Positions 1 to 8,562 of a stretch of DNA of 64,000 nucleotides are shown here, one piece after another. The position numbers and the translations under genes are program-made. The notes under the pieces are model-generated. The model was given only the letters and a program-made list of their open reading frames with translations. It made no database searches and had not been told where the DNA came from. Source of the DNA: Weeksellaceae bacterium (lineage in GTDB: Bacteria; Bacteroidota; Bacteroidia; Flavobacteriales; Weeksellaceae); contig JAIBEX010000021.1 in the NCBI GenBank assembly GCA_019459455.1, forward strand, positions 1-64,000. Direction: 5' to 3'. Within the stretch, counting starts at the first letter, position 1. Every line of letters begins with the position of its first letter.

Positions 1-467
1 AGGTCGCCGGTTTATCCCGTTAGCCAGACGAGACCAGTCTTTTTCCATCCGCGACTGCAGGACACGGTCATCAATCAGTTATTTGGATGGGATTCTTGTT
101 TTTGGGAATGACGAAAAGCAGAAAACTGGAATCAGGCAGCAGCAAGAGGCTAGGAGCGTGGAGCATTTAGCCACTTGCCAAAAACAGGAGGCCGGAAGCA
201 GGATTTTTGCTCCCTATTCACCACCAAAAAAAGAAAAGAGAGACAGCAATAATCACAATAATTAAGTAACTCAAATTTCGCACGCGCTTTTTATGGAAGA
301 CCAAATACTCATTAAACTTCAGCTTCTCTTTATTGAAAAAAGAGGTAGAGGAAAACTCCGCTTATGAAGTCAATTGTATATCCTGCAAAAATATCTAACA
401 ATAGCAAGGTTTAGGTAGGTTACAACTGAGGATTTCACATATAAAGTTTAAAAACTAATGAGCGTGG
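1..467. other. Left-edge stretch without a supported gene
   Basis: No convincing gene is seen here. One frame on the plus strand is open from base 2 to 265, but its translation is low-complexity and matches no family I recognise; it could be the tail of a gene cut by the window edge or chance. Bases 110-200 are purine-rich with loose AGGAGC/GGAAGC-type repeats, resembling degenerate intergenic filler also present at 58843-58900. The minus-strand gene that follows ends at 468 with TAG and I see no strong terminator hairpin after it. Confidence 0.4.
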
Positions 468-1109
468 CTAAAAAAACTTCCAGTAACTGGCGTCATATGT
501 TTTGGTGTATTCACGCACACATTTTTGACTTACAATTTTCAGCCTCACTTTAGTGATACTTTTTTCTTTTGTGTAGGGAAATTGTGGTACCTTCTCTGTT
601 GACTGCATTGTTTCCCCTGTGGCATAGCTGGTATTCCATTCGTATTTATAATCATTTTTGGTGATATCGGGGAAGAATGATACAGTCCCTTCTGCGTATT
701 TCACTTCCTTGTATCCTTTTACTTCGATGTCGCACTTTACCGCAATGTTTGCCGCAGGTGCCATTTCCGAAGTCTCAGGTGCGGCCGCAGAAGTTTGTGC
801 GCTATCCAGTATATCAATATTTTTGCTGCACTGTACCAAACCCTGAGGCGAAAGTACTGCCAGCGAAATTACTTCGCGTCCCCCTGAAGTTGCCTTAATT
901 TTTACAGTGTTCTGCCTGTTATCCCCAACTGTGTATGCATTGCCGCCAATATTAACCCAAAGGTGACAGTCCTTACACTGGGCCAAATCTCCAGCGATGG
1001 AATATACCTCCTCGTCCAGTACGCGGATGGATGATTTACCATTGATGCTGCACTGTGAAAATGCAAATACGGAAAGGAACAGGCTTCCAAAAATGAGTGT
1101 GTTTTTCAT
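468..1109 (-). CDS. Secreted protein of unknown function
   Basis: The 213-residue product begins with a clear signal peptide (basic start, hydrophobic core, then FAFSQ, cleavage near residue 18-20), so it is exported. I do not recognise a family. Visible features are a CKDC cysteine pair in the N-terminal half, a short Ala/Glu/Pro-rich linker in the middle and a C-terminal half of alternating beta-type sequence. The ATG at 1109 is preferred over one 90 bases upstream because the longer version would overlap the carboxylase gene and put about 30 residues in front of the signal peptide. It follows the carboxylase gene by 28 bases on the same strand and may be cotranscribed, without an obvious functional link. 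Confidence 0.7.
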   Translation of the reverse strand: MKNTLIFGSLFLSVFAFSQCSINGKSSIRVLDEEVYSIAGDLAQCKDCHLWVNIGGNAYTVGDNRQNTVKIKATSGGREVISLAVLSPQGLVQCSKNIDILDSAQTSAAAPETSEMAPAANIAVKCDIEVKGYKEVKYAEGTVSFFPDITKNDYKYEWNTSYATGETMQSTEKVPQFPYTKEKSITKVRLKIVSQKCVREYTKTYDASYWKFF

Positions 1110-1137
1110 GCTATTGTGTTTTTTATTAGTTATAGCG

Positions 1138-2766
1138 TTAAACCTGAATGACTCCCAAATTGAATTTTTCTGTAATGGGAGCGTTGTTGGCTGCTTCAAT
1201 CCCCATGGAGATCCATTTCCGCGTTTCTATAGGGTCAATGATCGCATCAGTCCAAAGCCGGGCTGCCGCATAGGTTGGCTCGGTCTGTTTCTTATATCTT
1301 TTAGAGATGGTATCCAGTATTTCCTGGTGTTCCTCCTCTGTAATCACTTTCCCTTGTTTCTTCAAGGTTGATTCCTGAATCTGTGCCAGTACTTTTGCAG
1401 CCTGCGAACCTCCCATTACAGCCAGGTCAGCCCAAGGCCAGGCTACGATAAGGCGTGGATCATAAGCTTTACCGCACATGGCATAATTTCCGGCTCCGTA
1501 GGAATTTCCGGTAATCACCGTGAATTTGGGTACTACTGAATTTGCCACTGCATTTACCATTTTTGCGCCGTCTTTTATGATGCCGCCATGTTCAGATTTT
1601 GAGCCAACCATAAATCCTGTGACATCCTGAAGGAAGACCAAAGGTATTTTACGCTGATTACAGTTTGCGATGAACCTCGTCGCTTTGTCGGCCGAATCAG
1701 AATAAATCACACCGCCGAACTGCATCTCACCTTTTCCGCTTTTCACCAGTTTCCTTTGGTTTGCGACAATCCCTACGCTCCATCCGTTAATCCTGGCGGT
1801 GGCGCAAATGATCGTTTTGCCATAATCCGGTTTATATTCTTCGTATTCAGAATGATCTACAAGACATTTTATAATTTCAAGAGAATCATACTGATCGGTC
1901 CGGGAAACGGGCATGATACCGAATATATTCTCGATCTTCTCCTTTGGGGGAGCACTTTCTATTCTGTCGAAACCTGCTTTGTCAAAGGAACCGACGGACT
2001 TCATGATATTTTTGATACGGTCCAGAGCATCGGCATCATCCTTTGCCTTGAAATCGGTCACTCCTGAAATCTCACAGTGGGTAGTCGCACCACCTAAAGT
2101 CTCGTTGTCAATATTTTCGCCTATGGCCGCTTTCACAAGGTAACTGCCGGCCAGAAATATGGAACCTGTCTTATCTACAATCATCGCCTCATCACTCATA
2201 ATGGGCAAATAGGCGCCGCCGGCTACACAGCTTCCCATCACGGCCGATATCTGGATAATGCCCATTGCACTCATTTTAGCATTGTTCCTGAAAATACGAC
2301 CAAAGTGTTCCTTATCCGGAAATATCTCGTCCTGCATAGGCAGGTAAACGCCCGCGGAATCCACAAGGTAGATGATTGGAAGCCTGTTCTCCATGGAGAT
2401 TTCCTGTGCACGGAGGTTCTTTTTTGCAGTGATGGGAAACCAGGCTCCTGCTTTTACGGTAGCATCGTTGGCTACGACAAGACACTGTTTACCCGAAACA
2501 TAACCCATTACCACGACCACTCCGCCGCCCGGGCATCCGCCATGTTCCTCATACATTTCATATCCGGCAAATCCTCCTATCTCGATGGAGTCTGAACCTT
2601 TATCAAGTAAGTAATCAATACGCTCTCTTGCAGTCATTTTACCTTCCTGGCGCATTTTTTCCTGACGATTCTCTCCTCCGCCCTTTTTTATTTCAGAGAA
2701 AAGCCGGTTAATTTCTGAAAGTTTGAGTTTATTTTGATCTTCCCGTTTATTAAATTCTAAATCCAT
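1138..2766 (-). CDS. Acyl-CoA carboxylase, carboxyltransferase (beta) subunit
   Basis: This 542-residue protein is the carboxyltransferase half of a biotin-dependent acyl-CoA carboxylase. It moves CO2 from biotin to an acyl-CoA such as methylcrotonoyl- or propionyl-CoA. Visible signatures are TARERIDYLLD near the N-terminus, VANDATVKAG, the N-domain glycine-rich oxyanion stretch GSCVAGGAYLP, IFLAGSYLVKAA, and the C-domain GNSYGAGNYAMCG. Length and motif order fit the methylcrotonoyl-CoA carboxylase beta type best, but substrate cannot be read from sequence. No biotin carboxylase or biotin carrier subunit lies beside it, so its partner must be encoded elsewhere. A weak -7 element (TATCTTTA) sits 16 bases before the ATG. 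Confidence 0.9.
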   Translation of the reverse strand: MDLEFNKREDQNKLKLSEINRLFSEIKKGGGENRQEKMRQEGKMTARERIDYLLDKGSDSIEIGGFAGYEMYEEHGGCPGGGVVVVMGYVSGKQCLVVANDATVKAGAWFPITAKKNLRAQEISMENRLPIIYLVDSAGVYLPMQDEIFPDKEHFGRIFRNNAKMSAMGIIQISAVMGSCVAGGAYLPIMSDEAMIVDKTGSIFLAGSYLVKAAIGENIDNETLGGATTHCEISGVTDFKAKDDADALDRIKNIMKSVGSFDKAGFDRIESAPPKEKIENIFGIMPVSRTDQYDSLEIIKCLVDHSEYEEYKPDYGKTIICATARINGWSVGIVANQRKLVKSGKGEMQFGGVIYSDSADKATRFIANCNQRKIPLVFLQDVTGFMVGSKSEHGGIIKDGAKMVNAVANSVVPKFTVITGNSYGAGNYAMCGKAYDPRLIVAWPWADLAVMGGSQAAKVLAQIQESTLKKQGKVITEEEHQEILDTISKRYKKQTEPTYAAARLWTDAIIDPIETRKWISMGIEAANNAPITEKFNLGVIQV

Positions 2767-2782
2767 AATATTTTTTGATGCT

Positions 2783-2790
2783 TAAAGATA
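2783..2790 (-). promoter_or_regulatory. Candidate -7 element of the carboxylase gene
   Basis: TATCTTTA on the minus strand differs from the Bacteroidetes -7 consensus TAnnTTTG only in the last base and lies 16 bases before the start codon. Confidence 0.4.
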
Positions 2791-2998
2791 AGGTTTTTTG
2801 CGATAATTGGCATTAACAGAGGGCTTGGAAATAACAGGCTGGGCCATAGAAGAATATGTTAAAATTGTTTAACATAATATCGGGCAATTCCCAGCAATTT
2901 TAGCACAGTTTTTGCGTTATAAAAATGTCTGCAAACCTGAAGAGGAGCAGATCATAAAAATCCCTAGTTTATTTTTTTTAATAGTTTATTAATTGAGG

Positions 2999-3030
2999 AC
3001 CCCGGAAGTTGTATAAATTTCCGGGGTTTT
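2999..3030 (+). terminator. Hairpin with U-tract on the plus strand
   Basis: CCCCGGAA and TTTCCGGGG form a strong stem around a loop of about 10 bases, followed on the plus strand by TTTTC. Both flanking genes are on the minus strand, and the TRIC gene ends at 3048. The stem could terminate that gene in the minus direction, although the U-tract orientation favours a plus-strand transcript. Confidence 0.5.
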
Positions 3031-3047
3031 CAATTGATGGTGCTACG

Positions 3048-3686
3048 TTACATTTCACCATCACCTTTCGTACTATAAAATTTAGGCATTTGCCACTGGT
3101 ACTTTACAGCCATTGTCCTGATTGCTACAATGAGTAATATTGTCGAGATTTGGATTAAGGTATAAGAGAATCTATTGAATGACAGCATCATCAAGAAAAG
3201 GATTCCGCCTACGATGCATGCTGTTGCGTATATTTCCTTCCTGAAGATGAGCGGAATCCTGTTGAGTAAGGTGTCTCGGATAATACCGCCGAAACAACCT
3301 GTAATTGTTCCTAAAGTAATGCAGATAACCGGATGCAGGTCAGCATTCAGACCCTTTTGGATTCCTATGATGGTGAAAAGGCCAAGGCCAAAACTGTCAA
3401 ACAGAAAGAGCGTGACCCTGAATTTTTTGTCGAAGTATTTTACAAGAAATGCCAGCACTGTGGCCAGGAAAATGACTCCGCAAATAAAAACGTCGTGCAT
3501 CCAGAAAACCGGAACTCCCAGAAGCAGATCCCGAACGGTACCACCTCCTACCGAAGTTGCGAAAGCAATAATAAGGACACCAAAAGGATCGAAACGTTTT
3601 TGCATGGCTGCAAAGGCACCAGACATTGCGAAGGCAATGGTTCCGAGAATTTCGATAGCGAAATTAAAATTCTGATGTATGTCCAA
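3048..3686 (-). CDS. TRIC/YadS-family (UPF0126) membrane protein
   Basis: A 212-residue integral membrane protein with about seven hydrophobic segments arranged as an internal repeat. Each half carries the family signature, GGGTVRD at residues 47-53 and GGIIRD at 133-138. This is the prokaryotic TRIC-type fold (Gly_transporter/UPF0126, YadS/YicG in enterobacteria). Members have been described as trimeric cation channels or small-solute carriers, and substrate cannot be inferred here. It lies 15 bases after coaD on the same strand and is probably the last gene of the ddl-coaD operon. The C-terminal tail is short, polar and cytosolic in character. Confidence 0.85.
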   Translation of the reverse strand: MDIHQNFNFAIEILGTIAFAMSGAFAAMQKRFDPFGVLIIAFATSVGGGTVRDLLLGVPVFWMHDVFICGVIFLATVLAFLVKYFDKKFRVTLFLFDSFGLGLFTIIGIQKGLNADLHPVICITLGTITGCFGGIIRDTLLNRIPLIFRKEIYATACIVGGILFLMMLSFNRFSYTLIQISTILLIVAIRTMAVKYQWQMPKFYSTKGDGEM

Positions 3687-3701
3687 AATTTAACAGAATA
3701 T

Positions 3702-4163
3702 TTATACGCGAACCGCATCGGGGACAAGGAGTTCGTAATCTCCATTGAAACTGATGATTTCCCTTACTATACTGCTGCTGATGAATGATTTCCCGGCGGA
3801 AGTCAGCAGGAAGATGGTTTCAATTTTATTGTCCTTGGTGAGTTCCCTGTTCGTTTGGGCAATGGCCTTTTCGAACTCAAAATCGGCAGGATTCCTTAAT
3901 CCGCGTAAAATAAAATGTACGTTTTTGCTGTGGCAATAATCAATGGTTAATCCTTCAAAGTGATCCACCTCCACGTTCGGGAAATTTTCAAAGGTTTTTT
4001 TTATAAATTCCATTCTCTGTTCCAGGGAGAACATATATTTTTTTTGGGAATTCTGTCCTATGGCAATTACTATTTTATCAAAAAGTGGGGCGGCCCGCTC
4101 TACGATGTCATAATGTCCTAAAGTAATCGGGTCAAAGGAACCCGGAAACACAGCTGTTCTCAT
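3702..4163 (-). CDS. coaD: Phosphopantetheine adenylyltransferase
   Basis: CoaD catalyses the penultimate step of coenzyme A synthesis, joining ATP and 4'-phosphopantetheine to dephospho-CoA plus pyrophosphate. The 153-residue length is typical. The nucleotidyltransferase signature GSFDPITLGH is at residues 8-17 (TxGH histidine at 17), RGLR at 87-90, and the second ATP-binding motif SSSIVR at 129-134. The ATG overlaps the end of ddl by 4 bases, indicating translational coupling within a ddl-coaD-TRIC operon. Confidence 0.97.
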   Translation of the reverse strand: MRTAVFPGSFDPITLGHYDIVERAAPLFDKIVIAIGQNSQKKYMFSLEQRMEFIKKTFENFPNVEVDHFEGLTIDYCHSKNVHFILRGLRNPADFEFEKAIAQTNRELTKDNKIETIFLLTSAGKSFISSSIVREIISFNGDYELLVPDAVRV

Positions 4164-5158
4164 ATTTTCTTTTTTTCTTTTTTCAGGGCCTTCTCCACTT
4201 CATTGCCACACAGGTCCTGTATGGATATGCCATATATTTTTGCCTGTTTCGGCAGGATGGACGCAGGTGAAAAGCCCGGATTGGTATTCATTTCCAGCAT
4301 ATAGGGGGTTCCGTTCATGATGATGAATTCACTTCTTGAAAATCCGCTCATTCCCAGGGAATCATAGGCTTTTATAGCGATCTCCTCCACTTTTGTACGG
4401 GTTTCGTCATCAATCCTCGCCGGTGTTATTTCTTCGGAAGCACCTTCATATTTCGCTTCATAATCAAAAAACTCTTTAGCAGGAACTATTTCAGTGATAC
4501 CAAGAACAATGGTTTTCCCTTCAAAATCTACAACGCCCACCGAAACCTCCATTCCATCAAGGGCACTTTCAATCAGAACTTCCTCATCCTGTTCAAACGC
4601 AAGTTTAAAGGCATTCTCAAATTCTGCAATCGTCTTTACTTTGGAAATTCCCAGCGAGGAACCGCTTTGGTTTGGTTTTACGAAACAGGGAAGTCCCAGC
4701 CTCTCAACGATTTCTTCTGTACTGATTTCTTCCCCTTTCCTTATATAAATGCTTTTTGCAGAAGGAATCCCATATTTGGAGAGTACGGCCAAGGTATCCT
4801 TTTTATTAAAGGTAAGGGCACTCTGGTAAAAATTACAGCCGGTATACTTTTGACCGATGATATCCCAGTACGCCTGGAGTTCGCCGTTTTCGCCCGGTTT
4901 ACCGTGAATGATGTTGAAGCAGACATCAAAAGTCACCTTATAGCCGCTGTCCAGGTCAACAGAAAAATCAGCTTTGTTCATGCCTGCTTTCTGTCCATGG
5001 TCATCAAGGAAATACCATTCCTCTTTCATTATTACCACTTTATAGACATTGTACTTTTCGCGATCCAGAGAATCATAAATGAGCTGTCCGCTTTTCAGGG
5101 AAACCACGTACTCATCAGAATAACCGCCCATAACTACGGCCACATTTTTCTTATCCAT
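4160..5158 (-). CDS. ddl: D-alanine--D-alanine ligase
   Basis: This ATP-grasp ligase makes the D-Ala-D-Ala dipeptide for peptidoglycan precursors. The 332 residues show the N-terminal GGYSDEY substrate loop, HGKPGENG at 85-92, the ATP-grasp stretch KPNQSGSSLG at 161-170, and the C-terminal EMNTNPGFSP signature near 289-298, which supplies metal-binding Glu and Asn. No catalytic residue appears to be missing. It is the first gene of an operon with coaD and a TRIC-family gene. It is divergent from the PASTA-domain gene, which also points to the cell wall. A consensus -7 element lies 22 bases before the start. Confidence 0.96.
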   Translation of the reverse strand: MDKKNVAVVMGGYSDEYVVSLKSGQLIYDSLDREKYNVYKVVIMKEEWYFLDDHGQKAGMNKADFSVDLDSGYKVTFDVCFNIIHGKPGENGELQAYWDIIGQKYTGCNFYQSALTFNKKDTLAVLSKYGIPSAKSIYIRKGEEISTEEIVERLGLPCFVKPNQSGSSLGISKVKTIAEFENAFKLAFEQDEEVLIESALDGMEVSVGVVDFEGKTIVLGITEIVPAKEFFDYEAKYEGASEEITPARIDDETRTKVEEIAIKAYDSLGMSGFSRSEFIIMNGTPYMLEMNTNPGFSPASILPKQAKIYGISIQDLCGNEVEKALKKEKKKI

Positions 5159-5180
5159 AATATTTCAGACTCAGTAAAGG

Positions 5181-5188
5181 CAAATTTA
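5181..5188 (-). promoter_or_regulatory. -7 element of the ddl operon
   Basis: TAAATTTG on the minus strand, a perfect match to TAnnTTTG, ends 22 bases before the ddl ATG and predicts a short leader of about 18 nt. Confidence 0.65.
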
Positions 5189-5296
5189 AATGATTTTGTT
5201 GAATCTTTGGAAGACCTGCCTGTAATTTATGCAATAAACTAAACAGAGCTTTTGATTTTGAATCAATTAATGAATATAGATTCTAAAATTATTAAT

Positions 5297-5304
5297 TATA
5301 TTTG
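5297..5304 (+). promoter_or_regulatory. -7 element of the PASTA-protein gene
   Basis: TATATTTG, a perfect TAnnTTTG, ends 26 bases before the ATG at 5331. It is back to back with the ddl promoter in a 172-base divergent spacer. Confidence 0.65.
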
Positions 5305-5330
5305 CCGCTATATTTAAAGTTAAAGACCCC

Positions 5331-6401
5331 ATGCTGAAATCACTTTTCCACTGGAAAGTCCTGGTGAATCTTCTATTAGCAGCAGCCATTTTTATCGGTT
5401 TGGTATGGCTTACCTTCCGGTGGTTGGAATTACATACGAACCATGGTAAGGAAATCCAGGTCCCGAATGTAATGAATAAGTCGGTGCATGATGCAATAAA
5501 AATCCTCGATGATCAGGGACTGGAGTATAAAGTGGACAGTTTCAAATACGACCCTAAATATCGTCCTTTTCAGGTGCTGAATATGTTTCCGAAACCGGGC
5601 GCAAGGGTAAAGAATGGAAGAATCATTGAAATCCGTGTAAATCCAAGAACCTGGGCTAAGGTTACCATACCCGATATCCTGGACCGTTATAAAGGCCTTG
5701 CATTCCGAAGGCTGGAGCAGGTTGGTCTAAAGGTCGGCGACACCATATTTGAGCCCAGCATCCAAAGGGATGCGGTGATACGGATGCTTTATAACGGAAA
5801 TGTTTTGAAACCCGGAAGCCAGCTGACCCGCTTTTCGACCATCGATCTGGTGATTGGAACAGGGCCGAAGAGAAATATCGCCATACCGAATCTGGTTGGA
5901 CTTACCGTTGCAGAAGCAAAGGCCATAGTGGCAAACAATCTGTTTGAAATTGGACTCGTTGAGCATGAAGACGGTAAAAATGACGAAACCGATATTGTAT
6001 ATTATCAGGATCCGGCAGGTGGCGACCTTAGGGACCAAGGAATGCAGATTGACCTTTGGGCAAGCAAAAAAACTCCTGCACAGATGGGAGGTAAGATTTC
6101 CCAACTGAACTCCATTTACCGTATAAAAATTGACACGACGCTACCACCGGTACGTTATGAGGAAGTTCCGGTGTATGAAGAGCCGGTCTATGAAACACCT
6201 AAAACAGAGCCGGTGGAGCCAAAACCTGTAGTGCCCGCAGCCCCAACAACACAGCCCAAAACTACTGTTTCAAAAACACCGGCCACGTCGCAAACAACTC
6301 CGTCAACCACCAAACCCGCAGCAACTCCGTCAAAACCGGCAACAAAACCGGTTACGAAACCTGGAGAGAAGCCTAAGGCCAATAAAGTGGTGGTAGAGTA
6401 A
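5331..6401 (+). CDS. Membrane-anchored PASTA-domain protein without kinase domain
   Basis: The 356-residue product has a short cytoplasmic start, one transmembrane helix (about residues 9-28) and three PASTA repeats (about 41-105, 110-177 and 181-247). The repeats have the expected beginnings (IQVPNVM, VTIPDIL, IAIPNLV). A Pro/Thr/Lys-rich disordered tail follows, with repeated PVYEEPVYE-type and TKP motifs. PASTA domains bind peptidoglycan fragments and normally occur on PknB-type kinases or high-molecular-weight PBPs. Here neither catalytic domain is present. The divergent ddl gene supports a cell-wall role, but the exact function is unknown. Confidence 0.9.
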   Translation: MLKSLFHWKVLVNLLLAAAIFIGLVWLTFRWLELHTNHGKEIQVPNVMNKSVHDAIKILDDQGLEYKVDSFKYDPKYRPFQVLNMFPKPGARVKNGRIIEIRVNPRTWAKVTIPDILDRYKGLAFRRLEQVGLKVGDTIFEPSIQRDAVIRMLYNGNVLKPGSQLTRFSTIDLVIGTGPKRNIAIPNLVGLTVAEAKAIVANNLFEIGLVEHEDGKNDETDIVYYQDPAGGDLRDQGMQIDLWASKKTPAQMGGKISQLNSIYRIKIDTTLPPVRYEEVPVYEEPVYETPKTEPVEPKPVVPAAPTTQPKTTVSKTPATSQTTPSTTKPAATPSKPATKPVTKPGEKPKANKVVVE

Positions 6402-6420
6402 ACAAAGGTCTCTTAAATTG

Positions 6421-6447
6421 GGCTTCGGCATAAAGCTGAAGCCTTTT
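6421..6447 (+). terminator. Hairpin between the PASTA gene and the pseudouridine synthase gene
   Basis: GGCTTCGGC and GCTGAAGCC pair around an ATAAA loop, followed by TTTTC. The next start codon is 11 bases on, so this may be a partial terminator allowing some readthrough. Confidence 0.55.
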
Positions 6448-6457
6448 CAAAAATACA

Positions 6458-7516
6458 ATGACAGCCGAAAACGAAGATTATACGGAAGATGAATTGCTGG
6501 AGGTGGAGTCCGGTGACGGTGAGAACAGTGGTCTTTTTGAACATCTGAGTATTACTGTTGACAAAAAACAGGACCCGCTCCGTATTGACAAATATCTTCA
6601 GGTCTTCCGGCAAAATTCCTCCAGGAACAAAATTTCGCAGACCTGCAGGGCAGGAAATGTAATCGTAAACGGAGTTCCGGTGAAACAGAACTACCGTGTA
6701 AAACCCGGCGACGAAATCTCCGTACTTCTTGCACACCCGCCCAGAGAAAACTTTATAATTCCGCAGGACATTCCCATCAAAATCATTTATGAGGATGATG
6801 ACCTGGTGGTGGTGGATAAGGAACCCGGAATGGTGGTGCATCCCGGACATGGTAACTGGGACCGCACCTTGGTCAATGCTTTGGCCTACCATTTTGAAAA
6901 AATTGGTACCAAATCCGACCTGGACAGGGTGGGCCTGGTGCACCGAATTGACAAGGATACCTCCGGGCTTTTGGTTATAGCCAAGAATGAATATGCATTG
7001 AGTTACCTGGCGAAGCAGTTTTTTGACCGCAAGACCAAACGGCTCTATTGGGCCTTTGTATGGGGGAATGTAGAGCAGGACGAGGGAACGATTACCGGGC
7101 ACATCGGAAGGCACGTAAAAAACCGGATGCAGATGGCGGTTTATGAAGACGGAAGCCATGGTAAGCATGCCGTTACGCATTATAAAGTGATTGAGCGCTT
7201 CCGGTACATGACCTGGGTGGAATGCAAGCTGGAAACAGGAAGGACTCACCAGATTCGTGCCCATTTCAAGCATATTGGGCATACCCTATTCAATGATGAA
7301 CGTTATGAAGGACATATTCCGCTTAGGGGTCAGAACCTGCCAAAATACAAACAGTTTATACACAATGTCTTTGAAATTTTACCCCGACATGCGCTTCATG
7401 CCCATACTTTAGGTTTCATTCATCCGGTGACTAAAAAAGAAATGTATTTTGAAAGTCCAATGCCTCCCGATATGGATGCAGCGATAAAAAAATGGAGAAA
7501 TTATCTCGAAAAATAA
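6458..7516 (+). CDS. RluA/RluD-family 23S rRNA pseudouridine synthase
   Basis: The enzyme isomerises uridine to pseudouridine in RNA. RluD-type members act on 23S rRNA helix 69. After an acidic, disordered N-terminus of about 30 residues comes an S4 RNA-binding domain (about 38-100), then the catalytic domain. The family motif HRIDKDTSG is at 162-170, with the catalytic aspartate at 165. Downstream GRTHQIRAH and HALHAHTLGF are also intact. The 352-residue length suits the flavobacterial form. It may be partly cotranscribed with the PASTA gene across a hairpin. Exact target uridines cannot be stated. Confidence 0.92.
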   Translation: MTAENEDYTEDELLEVESGDGENSGLFEHLSITVDKKQDPLRIDKYLQVFRQNSSRNKISQTCRAGNVIVNGVPVKQNYRVKPGDEISVLLAHPPRENFIIPQDIPIKIIYEDDDLVVVDKEPGMVVHPGHGNWDRTLVNALAYHFEKIGTKSDLDRVGLVHRIDKDTSGLLVIAKNEYALSYLAKQFFDRKTKRLYWAFVWGNVEQDEGTITGHIGRHVKNRMQMAVYEDGSHGKHAVTHYKVIERFRYMTWVECKLETGRTHQIRAHFKHIGHTLFNDERYEGHIPLRGQNLPKYKQFIHNVFEILPRHALHAHTLGFIHPVTKKEMYFESPMPPDMDAAIKKWRNYLEK

Positions 7517-7536
7517 AAATATACCAATAAATTTTT

Positions 7537-7544
7537 TATATTTG
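7537..7544 (+). promoter_or_regulatory. -7 element of the porP/sprF-like gene
   Basis: TATATTTG matches TAnnTTTG exactly and ends 23 bases before the ATG at 7568. Confidence 0.6.
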
Positions 7545-7567
7545 TTCAACTGAAATCTTGATTTGTT

Positions 7568-8515
7568 ATGAGAAAACTATATGCTGTTGTTTGCTTCGCC
7601 TTATTGTCCGGCGCATACCAGGCACAGGAAACATTACCTTATTATCAACAATATCTGTTAGATGGTGATTTTCTTTTTAATCCGGCCCAATACGGGAAAA
7701 CGGATTATGTGCACGTAAACGCCAATTATCAAAAACAGTATTCATCTTTCAGTGAGTCTCCGAATGTTCAGTCTGTTGGTTTACACGCGAATATTTTCGA
7801 CAGGGTAGGTGCAGGTCTTTCCGTATTCAGGGATCAGAACGGTCCTATTAATGCCGGCGGGATTACCTTAGGAGCTTCTTATTTTATTCCCATCAGTGAC
7901 GAAGGCGACAGAAAAGACCAGTTTTCTTTCGGTACGAGCGTTACTGCCTATAACATGAATTTCGATTACACCAAACTGAATACAGACAGTCCAAGTGATC
8001 CTCTTCTTTCAGGCGAAAACAGCATATTTATGATGTATGCCAACTTCGGTTTGGCTGCGACCTACAGAAATATCTTTGCGGGAGCTTCTGTCAATGACAT
8101 TGCGCTCAGTAATGATGAAGCGATTGTTAACAACTACGAACCGTCTCCAATCAAGATTTTCTTAAACCTTGGATACGACTGGGAAATAACGGAAGGGATG
8201 TATATAACACCTTCTGCGTTAATGAAACTTGATACCAACTCTTCTCTGATGTTGGACGGAAACCTGATGGGTACGGTAGCAACGGATTTCAACAAATTCT
8301 CAGCCGGAGCAAGTTTCAGATATGTTCAGAACAGATTCGACAACCAGAGCCTGAGTATTGCACCGGTAGTGAAAGTTCAGCTGAACAAAATCATGATCGG
8401 AGCCACCTATAACATCGGTCTTTCCGATATCGCAGATTACGGAGGGAACAGTTTCATGATCGGCTTAGGTTATAATTTTGATAACTTCATCAACGCAAGA
8501 GGTTACAGATACTAA
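7568..8515 (+). CDS. PorP/SprF-family type IX secretion membrane protein
   Basis: A 315-residue outer-membrane protein with a signal peptide ending near residue 19 (GAYQAQ). The family hallmark LPYYQQYLLDGDFLFNPAQYG opening follows, and then amphipathic beta strands ending in an aromatic residue (GYRY). PorP/SprF proteins belong to the type IX secretion and gliding system and bind PorE-like or SprB-like partners. This copy is not next to other T9SS genes, as is common for the many paralogues in Flavobacteriia. Cargo-specific function is inference. The gene ends in a strong terminator that also carries the hemW promoter. Confidence 0.88.
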   Translation: MRKLYAVVCFALLSGAYQAQETLPYYQQYLLDGDFLFNPAQYGKTDYVHVNANYQKQYSSFSESPNVQSVGLHANIFDRVGAGLSVFRDQNGPINAGGITLGASYFIPISDEGDRKDQFSFGTSVTAYNMNFDYTKLNTDSPSDPLLSGENSIFMMYANFGLAATYRNIFAGASVNDIALSNDEAIVNNYEPSPIKIFLNLGYDWEITEGMYITPSALMKLDTNSSLMLDGNLMGTVATDFNKFSAGASFRYVQNRFDNQSLSIAPVVKVQLNKIMIGATYNIGLSDIADYGGNSFMIGLGYNFDNFINARGYRY

Positions 8516-8529
8516 AAAAAATATTTCGA

Positions 8530-8537
8530 TACATTTG
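8530..8537 (+). promoter_or_regulatory. -7 element of hemW inside the preceding terminator region
   Basis: TACATTTG fits TAnnTTTG. The predicted transcription start, near 8541, falls within the 5' arm of the terminator hairpin, so a hemW mRNA would carry an incomplete hairpin. Confidence 0.5.
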
Positions 8538-8562
8538 AGCTCCGGTTTTCGGAGCTTTTTTT
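8538..8562 (+). terminator. Intrinsic terminator of the porP/sprF-like gene
   Basis: AGCTCCG and CGGAGCT pair around GTTTT and are followed by seven T residues. The T-tract ends immediately before the hemW ATG. Confidence 0.85.

Noticed and set aside
2-265. Open frame at the left edge, plus strand
   Set aside because: The translation is low-complexity (Gln, Lys, Arg, Ser rich) without family resemblance, has no clear start, and the purine-rich sequence explains its openness.
6188-6382. Minus-strand open frame opposite the PASTA protein tail
   Set aside because: It is the Gly/Val-rich antisense shadow of the Pro/Thr-rich repeats and has no independent support.
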